Shown here: positions 10,882 through 19,965 of the stretch, one piece after another | Layout: every line of letters starts with the position of its first letter | How positions within the stretch are numbered: the first letter of the stretch is position 1 | NCBI RefSeq assembly: GCF_921293095.1 | Contig: NC_060253.1 | Coordinates: 76,049,992-76,113,991, forward strand | Origin: Ischnura elegans | Taxonomy: Eukaryota > Arthropoda > Insecta > Odonata > Coenagrionidae | Direction of reading: 5' to 3' | Length of the DNA stretch: 64,000 bases | Made by a program: the position numbers and the translations under genes | The notes under the pieces: model-generated | Seen by the model: the letters and a program-made list of their open reading frames with translations, nothing else | Databases searched by the model: none | Told to the model about the DNA's origin: nothing

Positions 10882-11176
10882 GAGAGACTGGGCGCTCGTC
10901 CCGGTCACAGCCAATGTCCAACTCAACCGAGTCCCTTACCGTAACCTGCTTATATATACCGAGGCAGCCAAGATGGCCGGCCTAGGCATATATTAGAGGA
11001 GTACGGTCCGGGATGGACGGTCGGCGAGATTGGCTGCAGACGGGACGAACCTCCAGGACACATTACGTGTCTGATCCTGTATTATTGATACAAACATTTC
11101 ACAGTACAAGTCATTTTGGAATAAGAGGCCAGTGCCTTTACGAAGGCAGGCTAACACAGCTTGATTATCAATGTAC
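10882..11176 (-). repeat. right 295-bp terminal direct repeat of the retroelement
   Basis: This is the partner of 9,255-9,549. On the minus strand it is immediately preceded by TTGCTTTCAG, which looks like a splice acceptor at the edge of the Gypsy-like fossil. Confidence 0.9.
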
Positions 11177-11239
11177 CACCTGAAAGCAAAGATAAGGAAA
11201 CATCAAAAATAAGTTTCTAGGACTTATTCAACCATAAGT

Positions 11240-11816
11240 CTCATATAGGCATCTCATTATGAACGTAACATACTTCAATGTACAATAACATAACATTCAG
11301 CAATGTAAATTTACAATGCCCACTCATCTTCAACAAGCATAACCATTGTAATACTGCTGAGACATTGCCCATTGCCATCCGAATAAGCGACAACTGTTCT
11401 CGGAAAAAACGCGCGCTCCTTTTGCAGGTGTAACGCTCCAGTAGAACCCTTTTGAGCTCCGCGTACGTTCGTGCGCCGCGACACTCTTCCCGGCTCCTGA
11501 AATATTCGGCGGCGTCGCCATCTAGGCGAAGCGCCAATATGTTGAGCCGCTCCGCGTCCGACTATTTGCTCAATTCGGCGGCCCTCTCGATTTTATCCAG
11601 GAACGCGGTAATATCCTCTCCCGCCCGTCCCGTAAACGATCCAATATTCGAATGCAGGTAAAAACTTGGCCGCGCGGACTCACTAGTGCCTGCCTCGAAT
11701 TTTTCAACCAAAAATTCCACCGCTTCGGCCACGTCTACTTCGCGCACCCAAACTCACGCGACCGGCCATTGTGCCCGACTGTCAATAACCCGAAGATATT
11801 CGACTCCCTTAGCCAA
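11240..11816 (-). mobile_element. Gypsy-like LTR retrotransposon fossil: leader and gag
   Basis: On the minus strand a primer-binding-site-like CTGGTGTCACGAAGTGGGAT (11,819-11,838 region) is followed by a leader and a gag frame. The frame contains SFTGRAGEDITAFLDKIERA, ALRLDGDAAEYFRSRE and LERYTCKRSARFFREQL, the layout of the retrotransposon gag domain (PF03732 type), which forms the particle around the element RNA. The copy is broken, with about one or two breaks in the visible gag. It stops near 11,240, so protease and polymerase are absent. The matching LTR lies beyond an intervening virus-like segment. Confidence 0.6.
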
Positions 11817-11844
11817 AATCCCACTTCGTGACACCAGTTGTAAC

Positions 11845-12770
11845 CCTTTTTCTCAGTTTAGAAAAACTGCGTTTCGAGAGAAACTGTGGAGGCGGATGCC
11901 GATTCAGGGACAAATGGACGTAGAGTTCCAGAATCACGGAGATGGAGGTTTTCAACCCCGTGGATATTATGGTGGCGGTGGTCGCGCTCGTGGCAGGCGA
12001 CCGAACTTCCAACAAAACCAGGGTAGACAGCAGGAGTAGCGACCCAACCCTGAAGCACGCCCTGAAGGGCGTGGAGGTGGCCAGAGAGCACCTCAACCAC
12101 GTACAAACGTGGAGGGGCCTAGACCCCAAAGGGATGGTGGCAATAGTGCGCCTCCCTCACCGCATCACCTTTCGAAGGTAGCGAGTGCGGAGCGCAATGA
12201 CTCGTTGTACCGTGAGGCCATCTTTGCGGACGAAGGGGGAGAGCTGGCACCCCTTGCCGATCGACAGGAATTTTTTCCTGGCTGCGAGGGTTTGACTCAA
12301 CTGATTGAGTCAACATTTGAAGATTTACGCGCGAGAAATCCTGGATTTTCCAAAAAGATACACTACTCAGCATATGCAAACTACGTCTCAGTTCTTGCAT
12401 ACGCGCGTATCCTCCAGTTGAAAGGGAACAATGGCTTTCACATTTTGTACGATGAACGGCAATTTATAAATGCTGTTTCACAAGGCCATTATGAAGTGCC
12501 AACTCCCATCCAATCGTTTTTGAACGGGATGGGTAACGTGTAGATTCCCAACGGTAGAATAATGTATTTCAACCGTTTGAACATAGATTGCGTCGATGTC
12601 GAAGAACAAGGAGTTCCTGGCCTTGGATGGTTTGGCCGAATCTCTCCTCAGATTAATCACCTTTACCGGATGTACCCATGTCTGGCGTTGTTTTTAGAAA
12701 ACATCCGAAAATGTTTGATATATTCTGCTAATCCACGCGATGACCCAAATTGGGATTTGCCTGATGACAT
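11845..12770 (+). pseudogene. RNA-virus capsid-like fossil (tentatively partiti-like)
   Basis: The plus-strand frames begin with a Gly/Arg-rich segment (GYYGGGGRARGRRP) and pass to a folded-looking region with SKKIHYSAYANYVSVLAYAR, QGHYEVPTPIQSFLNGMGNV, GLGWFGRISPQINHLYRMYP and NPRDDPNWDLPDD. The order of an NYVSVLAYAR-like helix, a VPxPIxxxLxGxGN motif and a later G(Y/W)FG motif resembles capsid proteins of arthropod partiti-like RNA viruses as I remember them. It is broken, with about one or two breaks. It runs opposite to the Gypsy-like element and is bracketed by nearly identical 27-28-bp copies of that element's LTR edge and primer-binding site. Family confidence is low; viral origin is moderately supported. 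Confidence 0.45.
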
Positions 12771-12792
12771 AATCCCACTTCTGACACCAGTT

Positions 12793-13130
12793 GTAACGCC
12801 AGGGGCGGCGACCAACGGATTTGGCTGAAGGAAGGAAGGGAACCAAGAGCAATGACAGTCAGACAAACGGTGGATAGCGTTTATTGCGTTCACTCTTGAT
12901 CACATCTCGCGCGCGACTGCCGCGCGCCAGCAGTACCTCGGCCACTCGGCGTCCCCTCGTGACGTGGTCCGAAGCTCTCATTGGCTCCCGATGTCGTCAG
13001 TGCCTCGCGCGTCTAGGTTCAAAGTACGCTGCTGACTCTAGGTAAGAAGGAGGTGCAAGAGGAAAGGGGGAAAGTGGGCGGGAGTGGGTGGAAGAAGGAA
13101 TGCCTACGCAGGCAGAGGCAATGTCTCATA
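12793..13130 (-). mobile_element. LTR of the Gypsy-like element (outer edge approximate)
   Basis: Read on the minus strand, the segment carries a CpG-rich promoter-like stretch, then AACGCAATAAACGC as a polyadenylation signal. It ends in GTTACA immediately before a CTGGTGTCAGAAGTGGGAT primer-binding-like motif at 12,773-12,791. That is the U3-R-U5 order of an LTR. The outer edge is obscured by a decayed LINE tail starting near 13,150. No second LTR is seen in the window. Confidence 0.55.
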
Positions 13131-13149
13131 GCAATATCTCTCTAAAAAA

Positions 13150-13590
13150 GGAACAAACTGTATAGCGTGAAGCCTTACGTGTCAAGGTGGGCCTCATCTG
13201 TCAGGGGTACGCGGAGAGAGGAGGTTGTCATAGCAAGACAGGATTGGATACAGCGCCATGACTCACTCTTATCTATTCACGGTAAATAAAATCCCGCCTC
13301 AGTGTATTGTGTGAAACTCCGTTATCAGTGTAAGACATTTCTTGACAGTGTGTGATTTATACGGGGTATGGCGTAATAAAATAGAATAGATTGGACCTTA
13401 TCGGAGGATTAAAGGACATGCTCCGTGACGACCCTGAGCAACTTAGGCGGGTAATTAATTTTTTGAAAGTAACTGGCCTCCTGCACAAAGTTTAGCGTAA
13501 CTTCACGTACTTTTTAGCATGCGATATGGTGTGGTGCAAAATGACCTCAGATGTCGACGCACCCTTTAAACAAGATTTCTACTAGACGAA
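13150..13590 (+). mobile_element. decayed 3' end of an I-clade LINE (family B relative)
   Basis: The segment aligns along its length with 50,925-51,425 of the family B element, including CCATGACTCACTCTTATCTA, CATGCTCCGTGACGACCCTG and the terminal GGTGCAAAATGACCTCAGAT. It has many mismatches and small indels and only traces of the ORF2 frame, so it is much older than the other family B pieces. It is 5'-truncated. Confidence 0.75.
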
Positions 13591-13656
13591 AACACTTAAG
13601 TATAAAGACACTTGCTATCGCTCTCACTGTGATATGAATTGAAAACAAAAAAAAAA

Positions 13657-13730
13657 AAAGAGAGGAGAATGGAATGTTATCAGATGTCAAGTCTGAGTTC
13701 CAGTCTATTCCATTCTCCTCTTTTCTATGC
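13657..13730. repeat. inverted repeat (hairpin) beside the R1-like LINE 3' end
   Basis: AGAGGAGAATGGAAT near 13,660 is matched by its complement ATTCCATTCTCCTCT near 13,706, with a loop of about 30 bases, after a run of 13 A. It may mark the junction between the decayed I-type tail and the R1-like LINE. Confidence 0.6.
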
Positions 13731-14066
13731 CTTTATTCCGTAAGACTTTTACAGAAATTGGGGTTCCTTTAACATTTAACCCCCTATTAAATTAAGTTAC
13801 AATTGCTTTAATCAAAAGAAAAATAGTATGTTAGAGAGAAATTAACAAAATATTTTTTTTTTCTTTTAAGTTACAAAATTATTATTTTTGGACATTTTCA
13901 TTCTTAAGAATGTAAGCGTTTATTTTCCATTATCTTCAGCGTCTTCTATCTGGCTCGTCTTCTGTTTTTGCTTTACATGATTTTCTGAATCTTCTGTCTT
14001 CTCTTCTTGCTTGCTTAACAATTTTGACGTCTTCTTCTTATCTTCTTCTTATCTTCTTCCTTCATC

Positions 14067-17000
14067 CTACCATTGGTCTTCGTCTCCATCTTCATCATCA
14101 GCGTCTCCTTGAATGATTTTGCGGTTAAACGCAGTAATAATTTTTGCATTATTGGGTACAAGTTTTCCAATTTCAGTCATTTCTGGTGGCCAATTTTCGA
14201 GGATTTTCCGTTGTTCAGCTCTTTCAGCCTGGTACAATGGACAGTAAGTCACTCTATGTTCGAAAGAATCGTCTCCTGTGCTACACTCGCATTCATCCGT
14301 CTTGCTTCTACCTATACGTTTTAGATACGTTTTGAAATTTCCGTGTCCGCTTAGAATTTCTGTTATTTGTCTGGATGCTGTTATGTTCATTTTTTGGCGC
14401 TCCATGATGCTGGGGAAGAATTTGTACGTTTGCCGTCCTTTTTCGCTCGAATCCCAGTTCTTCTGCCATTCGGTGATTATTAGTTGATTTATCCTCCTTT
14501 TTAATTCATACCTAGGTTGCTCTATGCTAATGTCAGTGTTTAGGAATTTCGTGGCTCCGAAGCGTTTTAGTTCGGAATTTGCTTTCCTTTTTGCCACTGC
14601 TAGGGCTATCGGAATTATATCAGTGATCACTGTTAGTGCGTCGACACTCATAGTGCTGTATCCTCGGGCAATGCTTAGAAGGCAAGCTCGTTGAGCTTCA
14701 TTAAGCTTCCTTACAATGCGGGATTGAGTTAGCTTTTCACCCCATATTTCACAACCGTAGGCTAGAACAGGTAATGCCACTGTAGAATAAATTGTTATGA
14801 GATGTGAGTGATTAATGTTGTAATTAATTTTGCAAAATCTATGTAACGCATAGAAAATGGTTTTAACCTTTGCTGACATATTATTAACGTGCGTCTGAAA
14901 AGTCATTCGCTCATCAAACCATATTCCTAAATATTTAAACGAGCTTACTCGTTGAATGTTTTTCCCTTCTAACTTTATAGTTGGATTCCTAGACAGTCGG
15001 GTGTTGCCAAAGCAAACGTATTTAGTTTTTGCAGTGGAAATCTGTAATTTTACTTTGGAACTCCAGGCGTTTATGGTTGCCAAGCATGCATTTGCTTTAT
15101 TTTCTAGTTCTCTTCTTGAGTTAGCAGGCACTGCCACCGCCAAGTCATCAGCGTACGCCGTTATGGTGCAGCCGTCTGGTAGATTCATCCTCAGCACCTC
15201 ATTCATCGTAATATTCCAAATCAATGGTCCGAGAATCGATCCTTGCGGTGCTCCTTTCGTTACAGCTTTCCCTTCTTCGACGTGTTTACTTCTTAATATT
15301 GTTTTCCGATTCGAGAAGTAGCTCCTCATGAGCCTGATTATATTTTTGGGCATATTTAAGTTTTTCATTTGCAGTATACAATTAGGCCACCATACTGAAT
15401 CGAAGGCTGCAGCAAAGTCCACAAAGATTACAACCACATACTTCCCTTGGTAATCCATGATTTCCGATTTGAGTTTTCGCGCAGCGTGGATCGTACTGAG
15501 TCCCTTTCTAAACCCAAATTGACTCGGATGATATAAGTTTTCATCTGAAATATTTTCTTCAATTTTTGCTTTGATAATTCTTTCGAATACCTTACCCAAC
15601 TCGGGGAGCAGGGTAAGGGGACGGTAAGTTTTAGGGTCTGCAGGGTCTCTTCCTGAGGATTTGATTATTGTACAAAGAAGTCCTGTCTTCCAGCCGTTTG
15701 GGAAGTAACCTAGGCGGAGGCAATCCTGAAATATTCTTGTGAGTAGCGGAGTTACTATTGTTTCTGAATGTAAAATTAGTTCGCCAGGGACCTCGTCAAT
15801 CCCCGGTGCCTTCTTTTTCTTTATCCCGTATATTGCATTTGCGGTGTCCGTCTCAGTTATTTCCACTTCTGCAGCTTCTCCATCTCCTTCTGCCATTAAT
15901 CGGATCTCCTTTTGGATTCCTGTCTCATTATCCTCTTGATCGTTGGGGATGAGGGTCTGCAAAATATTACTCAGGGTTGCATTTAGGCTTCCCATTTCTC
16001 CTTGCGGGTTTAAAGTTGAAATATAAGTAGTCGGTACTCTCAGTTTCTGGCTGGAGAGTTTGTATACAAAACCCCATGGGTTTTGCTCCAAGTTGTTTTG
16101 CACAAAATTTCGCCAGCTTCTCTCTTTGCTCTTTTTTATTTCATCCTTATAGGCTCCAACCGCATCGTAGTAAATCCTCTTCATTTCCAAACGGGAGTCG
16201 TTTTTGCTTCTCTGATAAGATTTCCGTAACCTTCTGCATTTCATCTTCAAATGCTGGAGTTTTGAATTCCACCATTTGACTACGCTCTTTCTAGGTCTGG
16301 TGAAGGGTATTGCCTTAGTCGTTGCATTCATATAGTCTGAAGTTAATTGCGCTACTCGTTCATCAATATTTAATCGAGTAGGCTGCCAGGGGATTCTTTC
16401 TGAGTTCCGCCAGCTGCATGTGGCAAAGTTTTCTTGAAAGAGTGGCCAATTCGCTGCTCCAAAGTTAAGGCGTCTTCTACTGACGTTTTGAGTATGTTTC
16501 CTCTTATGCGTAACATAGAATGCCAGAAGCCGGTGGTCGCTTATGCTTACATCTTCCCTTACCTCCCAGTTTATGATGTTTTGAACTACGTTAGCAGTAC
16601 AAAGCGTTAAGTCAATATTCGATTCTCCAATGCTAGAGCTGAACGTGGTTGGGAACCCAGGTTCGTTTAGCAAAAATAGATTATTTGAATTTATGAATTC
16701 CTCTGCCTCCTTCCCTCTTAGATCGGTGAAGGTTGAAAACCATATCTCATTTTTGCTATTTGAGTCAATGCCAATTATCACTCTCTTGTTACAGCATTTG
16801 GACAAGATGCTTGAAAGTCTAGCGATACCGTTTTTTATGCAATCCGTTGGTGGAAAGTATCCAGAAATTAATGTGAATACTTGGCTACCTGTATTGATTT
16901 CCGCAACAGCGAAGTTTCCGTCGGCACAGCTCTCCATCGAAATAAAATCGAAATTTTCATTAAAACAAATAATGCTTGCTTTAAAGGTGGAGTGGGCAAA

Positions 17001-17210
17001 TGTAGGACTGCTTCTGGTTTTGATTCCAATACCGGGAATTTTCCATGTATTTTCAGTTTTGTTAAGATACGTGTATGGTTCTTGGACCAGTAGAACGTCC
17101 AATCCAAGATCCAGCACGACCTTTTTAATTTCAGATGTGCTAATCTTTGATTTGTGAAGATTGATTTGCCCAATCCTTACATTTTCATTTCTGTGGTGGT
17201 GTGCCGTCAT
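14067..17210 (-). CDS. R1-clade LINE ORF2: APE endonuclease and reverse transcriptase
   Basis: This is an uninterrupted 1,047-residue protein. The N-terminal apurinic-type endonuclease (about residues 10-240) has GQINLHKSK, LLVQEPY (catalytic Glu), ISGYFPPTD, VIIGIDSNSKN, SNIDLTL and ISDHRLLAF. The reverse transcriptase (about 470-760) has KAPGIDEVPG, YRPLTLLPELGKVFERI, FGFRKGLST, VIFVDFAAAFDSVWW, KGAPQGSILGPLIWN and AYADDLAVAV with the catalytic DD. A C-terminal CEC...HRVTYC knuckle precedes an acidic end. The protein nicks target DNA and primes reverse transcription of its own RNA. It starts at an ATG 26 bases inside the end of ORF1, a usual arrangement in this clade. No RNase H domain is present, as expected for R1. 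ORF2 looks functional although ORF1 is broken. Confidence 0.9.
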   Translation of the reverse strand: MTAHHHRNENVRIGQINLHKSKISTSEIKKVVLDLGLDVLLVQEPYTYLNKTENTWKIPGIGIKTRSSPTFAHSTFKASIICFNENFDFISMESCADGNFAVAEINTGSQVFTLISGYFPPTDCIKNGIARLSSILSKCCNKRVIIGIDSNSKNEIWFSTFTDLRGKEAEEFINSNNLFLLNEPGFPTTFSSSIGESNIDLTLCTANVVQNIINWEVREDVSISDHRLLAFYVTHKRKHTQNVSRRRLNFGAANWPLFQENFATCSWRNSERIPWQPTRLNIDERVAQLTSDYMNATTKAIPFTRPRKSVVKWWNSKLQHLKMKCRRLRKSYQRSKNDSRLEMKRIYYDAVGAYKDEIKKSKERSWRNFVQNNLEQNPWGFVYKLSSQKLRVPTTYISTLNPQGEMGSLNATLSNILQTLIPNDQEDNETGIQKEIRLMAEGDGEAAEVEITETDTANAIYGIKKKKAPGIDEVPGELILHSETIVTPLLTRIFQDCLRLGYFPNGWKTGLLCTIIKSSGRDPADPKTYRPLTLLPELGKVFERIIKAKIEENISDENLYHPSQFGFRKGLSTIHAARKLKSEIMDYQGKYVVVIFVDFAAAFDSVWWPNCILQMKNLNMPKNIIRLMRSYFSNRKTILRSKHVEEGKAVTKGAPQGSILGPLIWNITMNEVLRMNLPDGCTITAYADDLAVAVPANSRRELENKANACLATINAWSSKVKLQISTAKTKYVCFGNTRLSRNPTIKLEGKNIQRVSSFKYLGIWFDERMTFQTHVNNMSAKVKTIFYALHRFCKINYNINHSHLITIYSTVALPVLAYGCEIWGEKLTQSRIVRKLNEAQRACLLSIARGYSTMSVDALTVITDIIPIALAVAKRKANSELKRFGATKFLNTDISIEQPRYELKRRINQLIITEWQKNWDSSEKGRQTYKFFPSIMERQKMNITASRQITEILSGHGNFKTYLKRIGRSKTDECECSTGDDSFEHRVTYCPLYQAERAEQRKILENWPPEMTEIGKLVPNNAKIITAFNRKIIQGDADDEDGDEDQW

Positions 17211-18480
17211 AATCGATGGACTCCATTAACTTCCTTCTTCGTCTTCGATGGGTCCCACATTTGGGATCGCTGGCCTTATGGTTGTCTGGAAGATTCGCTT
17301 TTTTGCAATTTATGCAAATAGGGTCGTTTCCTAAGTTATCGCATTTTCTGGTATCATGATTCCCTGAACAGTGCTCACAAATGTTGTCTGCTGCTTTACA
17401 ATCTTTAGCTAAGTGTCCAAACGCTTGGCACCTGTAGCAGCGTTTAAGTGTCAAGTGGTCTGCTACATTAAAAGATCCATAATCAATAAAGACTTTTATT
17501 ATTCAATAGTATGTTCCTCGAATGAGGATCAACTTCTACTACCCAATTGCATGTGACAGCTTCTTTCCTTCCGAATTTAAATAGGGGTTTGACATGTGCT
17601 TCCTTGAGCAAGTTGTTTTGAGTCTTAATTCCATTCAAGATAAATTCCTCAGGCATAGTGTTTTTAATTCCAAATATGCACAAGCGAGGTTTATTTTTAG
17701 GCATGGTTTGTACCTTAAATTCTCCTATTAACTTTTCGCAGCTTTTTAGTTTGCTCTCCAAATCCGGGCTGTCGGACTCAATTTTAATTGCTCCGTTGTT
17801 TGTTTTTATAAGTCTTCTAATTCTGATCCCAAGCTTTTTAGGATCTACCGCTTTCATTACCGCTGTCTTGGTTTCATCACTTGTCATTTTGCCACCCTCT
17901 ATTGGTGCAATGATTACTGCAGTATTGTTACTTTCCAATACTATTTTCTTTCCATCAGCTACTTTAGGATACGCCATCGACTTTGCAGCTCTGGCGTATG
18001 ATTGTGATTGCAGCTGGACTGCTTCCAGAGACCTCTTCACCTCATCCCTTATACAATCTTTAATTCCATCTATTTGGGTTTTCCCGTTATGCTCCTCCAT
18101 ACGTGTTAAATTCCTAATATGGTCGTGAACTAAGCTTTCGAAGCAGGACTTCATTCTGGTTAACTCCTCTATTAAATCTGTCTTCTTTGGTACCGATAAT
18201 TTTTCAGTAGAAGCAATGGTGAAACAGGCCGTTAGGCTCTTCTCAAAGGTCTCATTGAGACGCAGCATTTTCTCATTCATCTCCTGACTGTCGACTTTTA
18301 GTTCGGATTTCGTCGACATCCTTGTCGTCGTGCTTGAGGATGCGAGCTCCACTGTCCCTTTAGTGTTGTTTAAGCCGCTTTTAGCCGGGCCTTTGCCCGT
18401 TGCCCGCCCGGGGCCACGTGGAGGCAGCGGCTGGGCTGGTGGATTTTGCGGCACCCTGTTTGGGTTTGGCACTTTGACAA
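17185..18480 (-). pseudogene. R1-clade LINE ORF1 (gag-like, zinc knuckles), one frameshift
   Basis: The first frame (down to 17,483) has a Pro/Arg-rich start, a coiled region with MNEKMLRLNETFEKSL, and the gag-like fold with GIRIRRLIKTNNGAIKIES and RLCIFGIKNTMPEEFI. The second frame (17,454-17,185) carries three zinc knuckles: CYRCQAFGHLAKDC, CEHCSGNHDTRKC and CINCKKANLPDNH...C. A one-base shift at about 17,490, where LLNNK should continue into VFIDYGSFNVADHL, separates the frames. The first in-frame ATG is at 18,319, although the frame is open to about 18,510, so the true start is uncertain. ORF1 proteins bind the LINE RNA, and this copy would not make a full-length one. Confidence 0.8.
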
Positions 18481-18614
18481 TAGTATCAAAATCTGGATTA
18501 CGCTCCAGTGGCTAGTATTGCCGGATTCCGCTCCGGTCGCTAGCAGTGCACACCGCTCTCTCTCACTTACTCGTGATCGCACCAACAACGGGGGGTGTGA
18601 GGATCCGAACCTCA

Positions 18615-19900
18615 CAGTTACCCTACCCGTTGGCCCATCCCGGGCCAACGACAAGTCGCCTCAAATGCGTCGCTGTAGTCAGGGTATCCCTGTACTCTCG
18701 CCCTGACGAAATGTGGTGACTTCACGAGCGTACTCCGAGCCAGGACGTTCAACACATAACTGCCCAGACGGCCCATGCAGTCCTCTGCGTCTGTGTCCTG
18801 GAAGGCAGCTGGTTCTTGCCCGGTAAGATAGCGTGCGCCAACATGGTAAGCGACGGGATTATTGTCGATCCGCCTGGCTCTTTCAAGGAGAGCGCGGAAT
18901 GGCCCAAGCTCCCCGACATAGGCTACCAGGTTGCTGTTCTGCAGACGCTTGAAAGCGGCCCTGGCAACTGCATGCCTGTGCGTTCCAGCAGGGAGTGAAG
19001 AGATCCGGAGCTCTATATCTTTTCCGGGCGACAGCGCAGTCCGTCCGGTATGTGCCAATGCTGCAGTAGCCGCAACCCCTTGTAGGCCGCAGGACTGCAA
19101 CACGAACCTGGTGCTGGCCCAGTGCCCCATTGCGTGCACAACTCTGCCCTGGACATCGTGAGCCAAGTCCCTGACCGACGGGATTGTCTGGATCACTTTG
19201 CCTACATAACCAGGAATGGGCCCCTGGACCTGGCTAGTGTGATGGTTTGTTGTCCACCACTGAACCTTGGTTGCGATTATCAGAGTCGCAGCCTGCTTGA
19301 TGGTGTCTATAGTGATCCCTTGTGCAGGAGCAGCCGGCTCGTTATCGTCCGCCTCATAGTCCCTTAACAGCCAGTCACCATCTGGGATGCCCGCGTCACC
19401 AGTCCTAAGAAATCCGAGTCTAGCCGCGGCATACGCTCCTGACGCCATTAATATGCGCACAGTCTCAGATCCTGGGGAAATCACACGGGCCACGCGACAA
19501 GCGGACCTGATGATGTGTTCATCCCTTGTCCGCACATCGGGAGTTTCGGCCCGCCCAACCCGAAGCTTTTGATCATCGCTCAGGGAAGAGTCTGAAGTCT
19601 TCGAAATTGAAAACAGCATCAACGTATGCAATTACAGGACGTAGTGTAGGAGACCTTACGTTCCGCTCCTCCCATCGTATTTTAACACAATCAGCATAGG
19701 CCAACAGTCCATCGCAAGAGGATTTTGCCAAGTAAACACTGGTTAGTTCATTATTGCCTTTCTTGTCCTCCAAGATGATGGATTTTATGCCGTATATGCT
19801 TTTAAATTTTAAAACACAATTCCCTATAGGGATGCTATGCGGCACCGCGTCACTATGAAAATATGAATTTATCAGTTTATCATTTTTCATTGATAATAAA
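18615..19900 (-). pseudogene. chuvirus-like nucleoprotein fossil
   Basis: The minus strand reads an N-terminal part (DAVPHSIPIGNCVLKFKSIY) and a long C-terminal part. The latter has ETVRILMASGAYAAARLGFL, GTHRHAVARAAFKRLQNSNL, NPVAYHVGARYLTGQEPAAF, CMGRLGSYVLNVLARSTLVK and SPHFVRARV. The run HRxAxAxAxFKR, then YHxGAxYLTGQ, then GRLGxY...STLxKSPHF is, to my knowledge, characteristic of nucleoproteins of Chuviridae (Jingchuvirales, negative-strand RNA viruses of arthropods). It spans about 430 residues with about one visible break, so it is not ancient. The right edge lies just before a family A LINE, and the left edge is where the R1-clade LINE begins. Confidence 0.6.
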
Positions 19901-19953
19901 TTCACATTGAGACATATAAATAAGAATAAGAAGGATGTGGTAAAGGAAATTAC

Positions 19954-19965
19954 ACCTTTTGAAGT
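19954..19965 (+). repeat. 5' target-site duplication of I-element copy A1
   Basis: ACCTTTTGAAGT is identical to 25,677-25,688 at the other end of the element. Confidence 0.9.

Larger units (their letters stand above)
9255..11176 (-). mobile_element. young retroelement fossil with 295-bp direct repeats, gag-like and RNase H parts (DIRS-like or pararetrovirus-like), internally deleted
   Basis: The direct repeats 9,255-9,549 and 10,882-11,176 differ at about one position in 295, so the copy is young. Read on the minus strand, each repeat contains the end of an RNase H frame, a TATATATAAG promoter-like box and the leader of the next ORF. A gag-like ORF starts at about 10,837 (MASKGKGKK) and continues with an Arg/Ser-rich RRRSRSRSRS tract and Pro/Gln-rich sequence to 10,325. 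An RNase H-like ORF (9,830-9,366) has YTDATPFQGA, LPIYYAEGEAA, YIDNQAVLACL and FVPSAANLADRPSR. The TDATP, AE, DN and VPSAxNxADxPSR pattern resembles DIRS-like elements and also hepadna-type RNase H. No reverse transcriptase core is present, so the copy is a deleted, non-autonomous form. The clade is open. Confidence 0.6.
13690..18600 (-). mobile_element. R1-clade non-LTR retrotransposon (LINE)
   Basis: The element consists of a 5' segment of about 130 bp, a gag-like ORF1, an overlapping ORF2 with endonuclease and reverse transcriptase, and an AT-rich 3' UTR of about 370 bp. Its 5' end abuts a virus nucleoprotein fossil and its 3' end a decayed I-type tail. No target-site duplication was found, so both ends are approximate. 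R1-clade elements are often site-specific, for example in rDNA or telomeric repeats, but the flanks here are neither. Confidence 0.85.

Noticed and set aside
11845-12770. second Gypsy gag in opposite orientation
   Set aside because: The frame lacks the gag-domain motifs seen at 11,240-11,790 and has a VPTPIxxxLxGxGN-type pattern not found in gag; the capsid-like reading is preferred but remains tentative.
13645-13660. poly(A) run as the tail of a processed transcript
   Set aside because: It follows a decayed LINE end by about 60 bp, is too short, and pairs with no gene copy.
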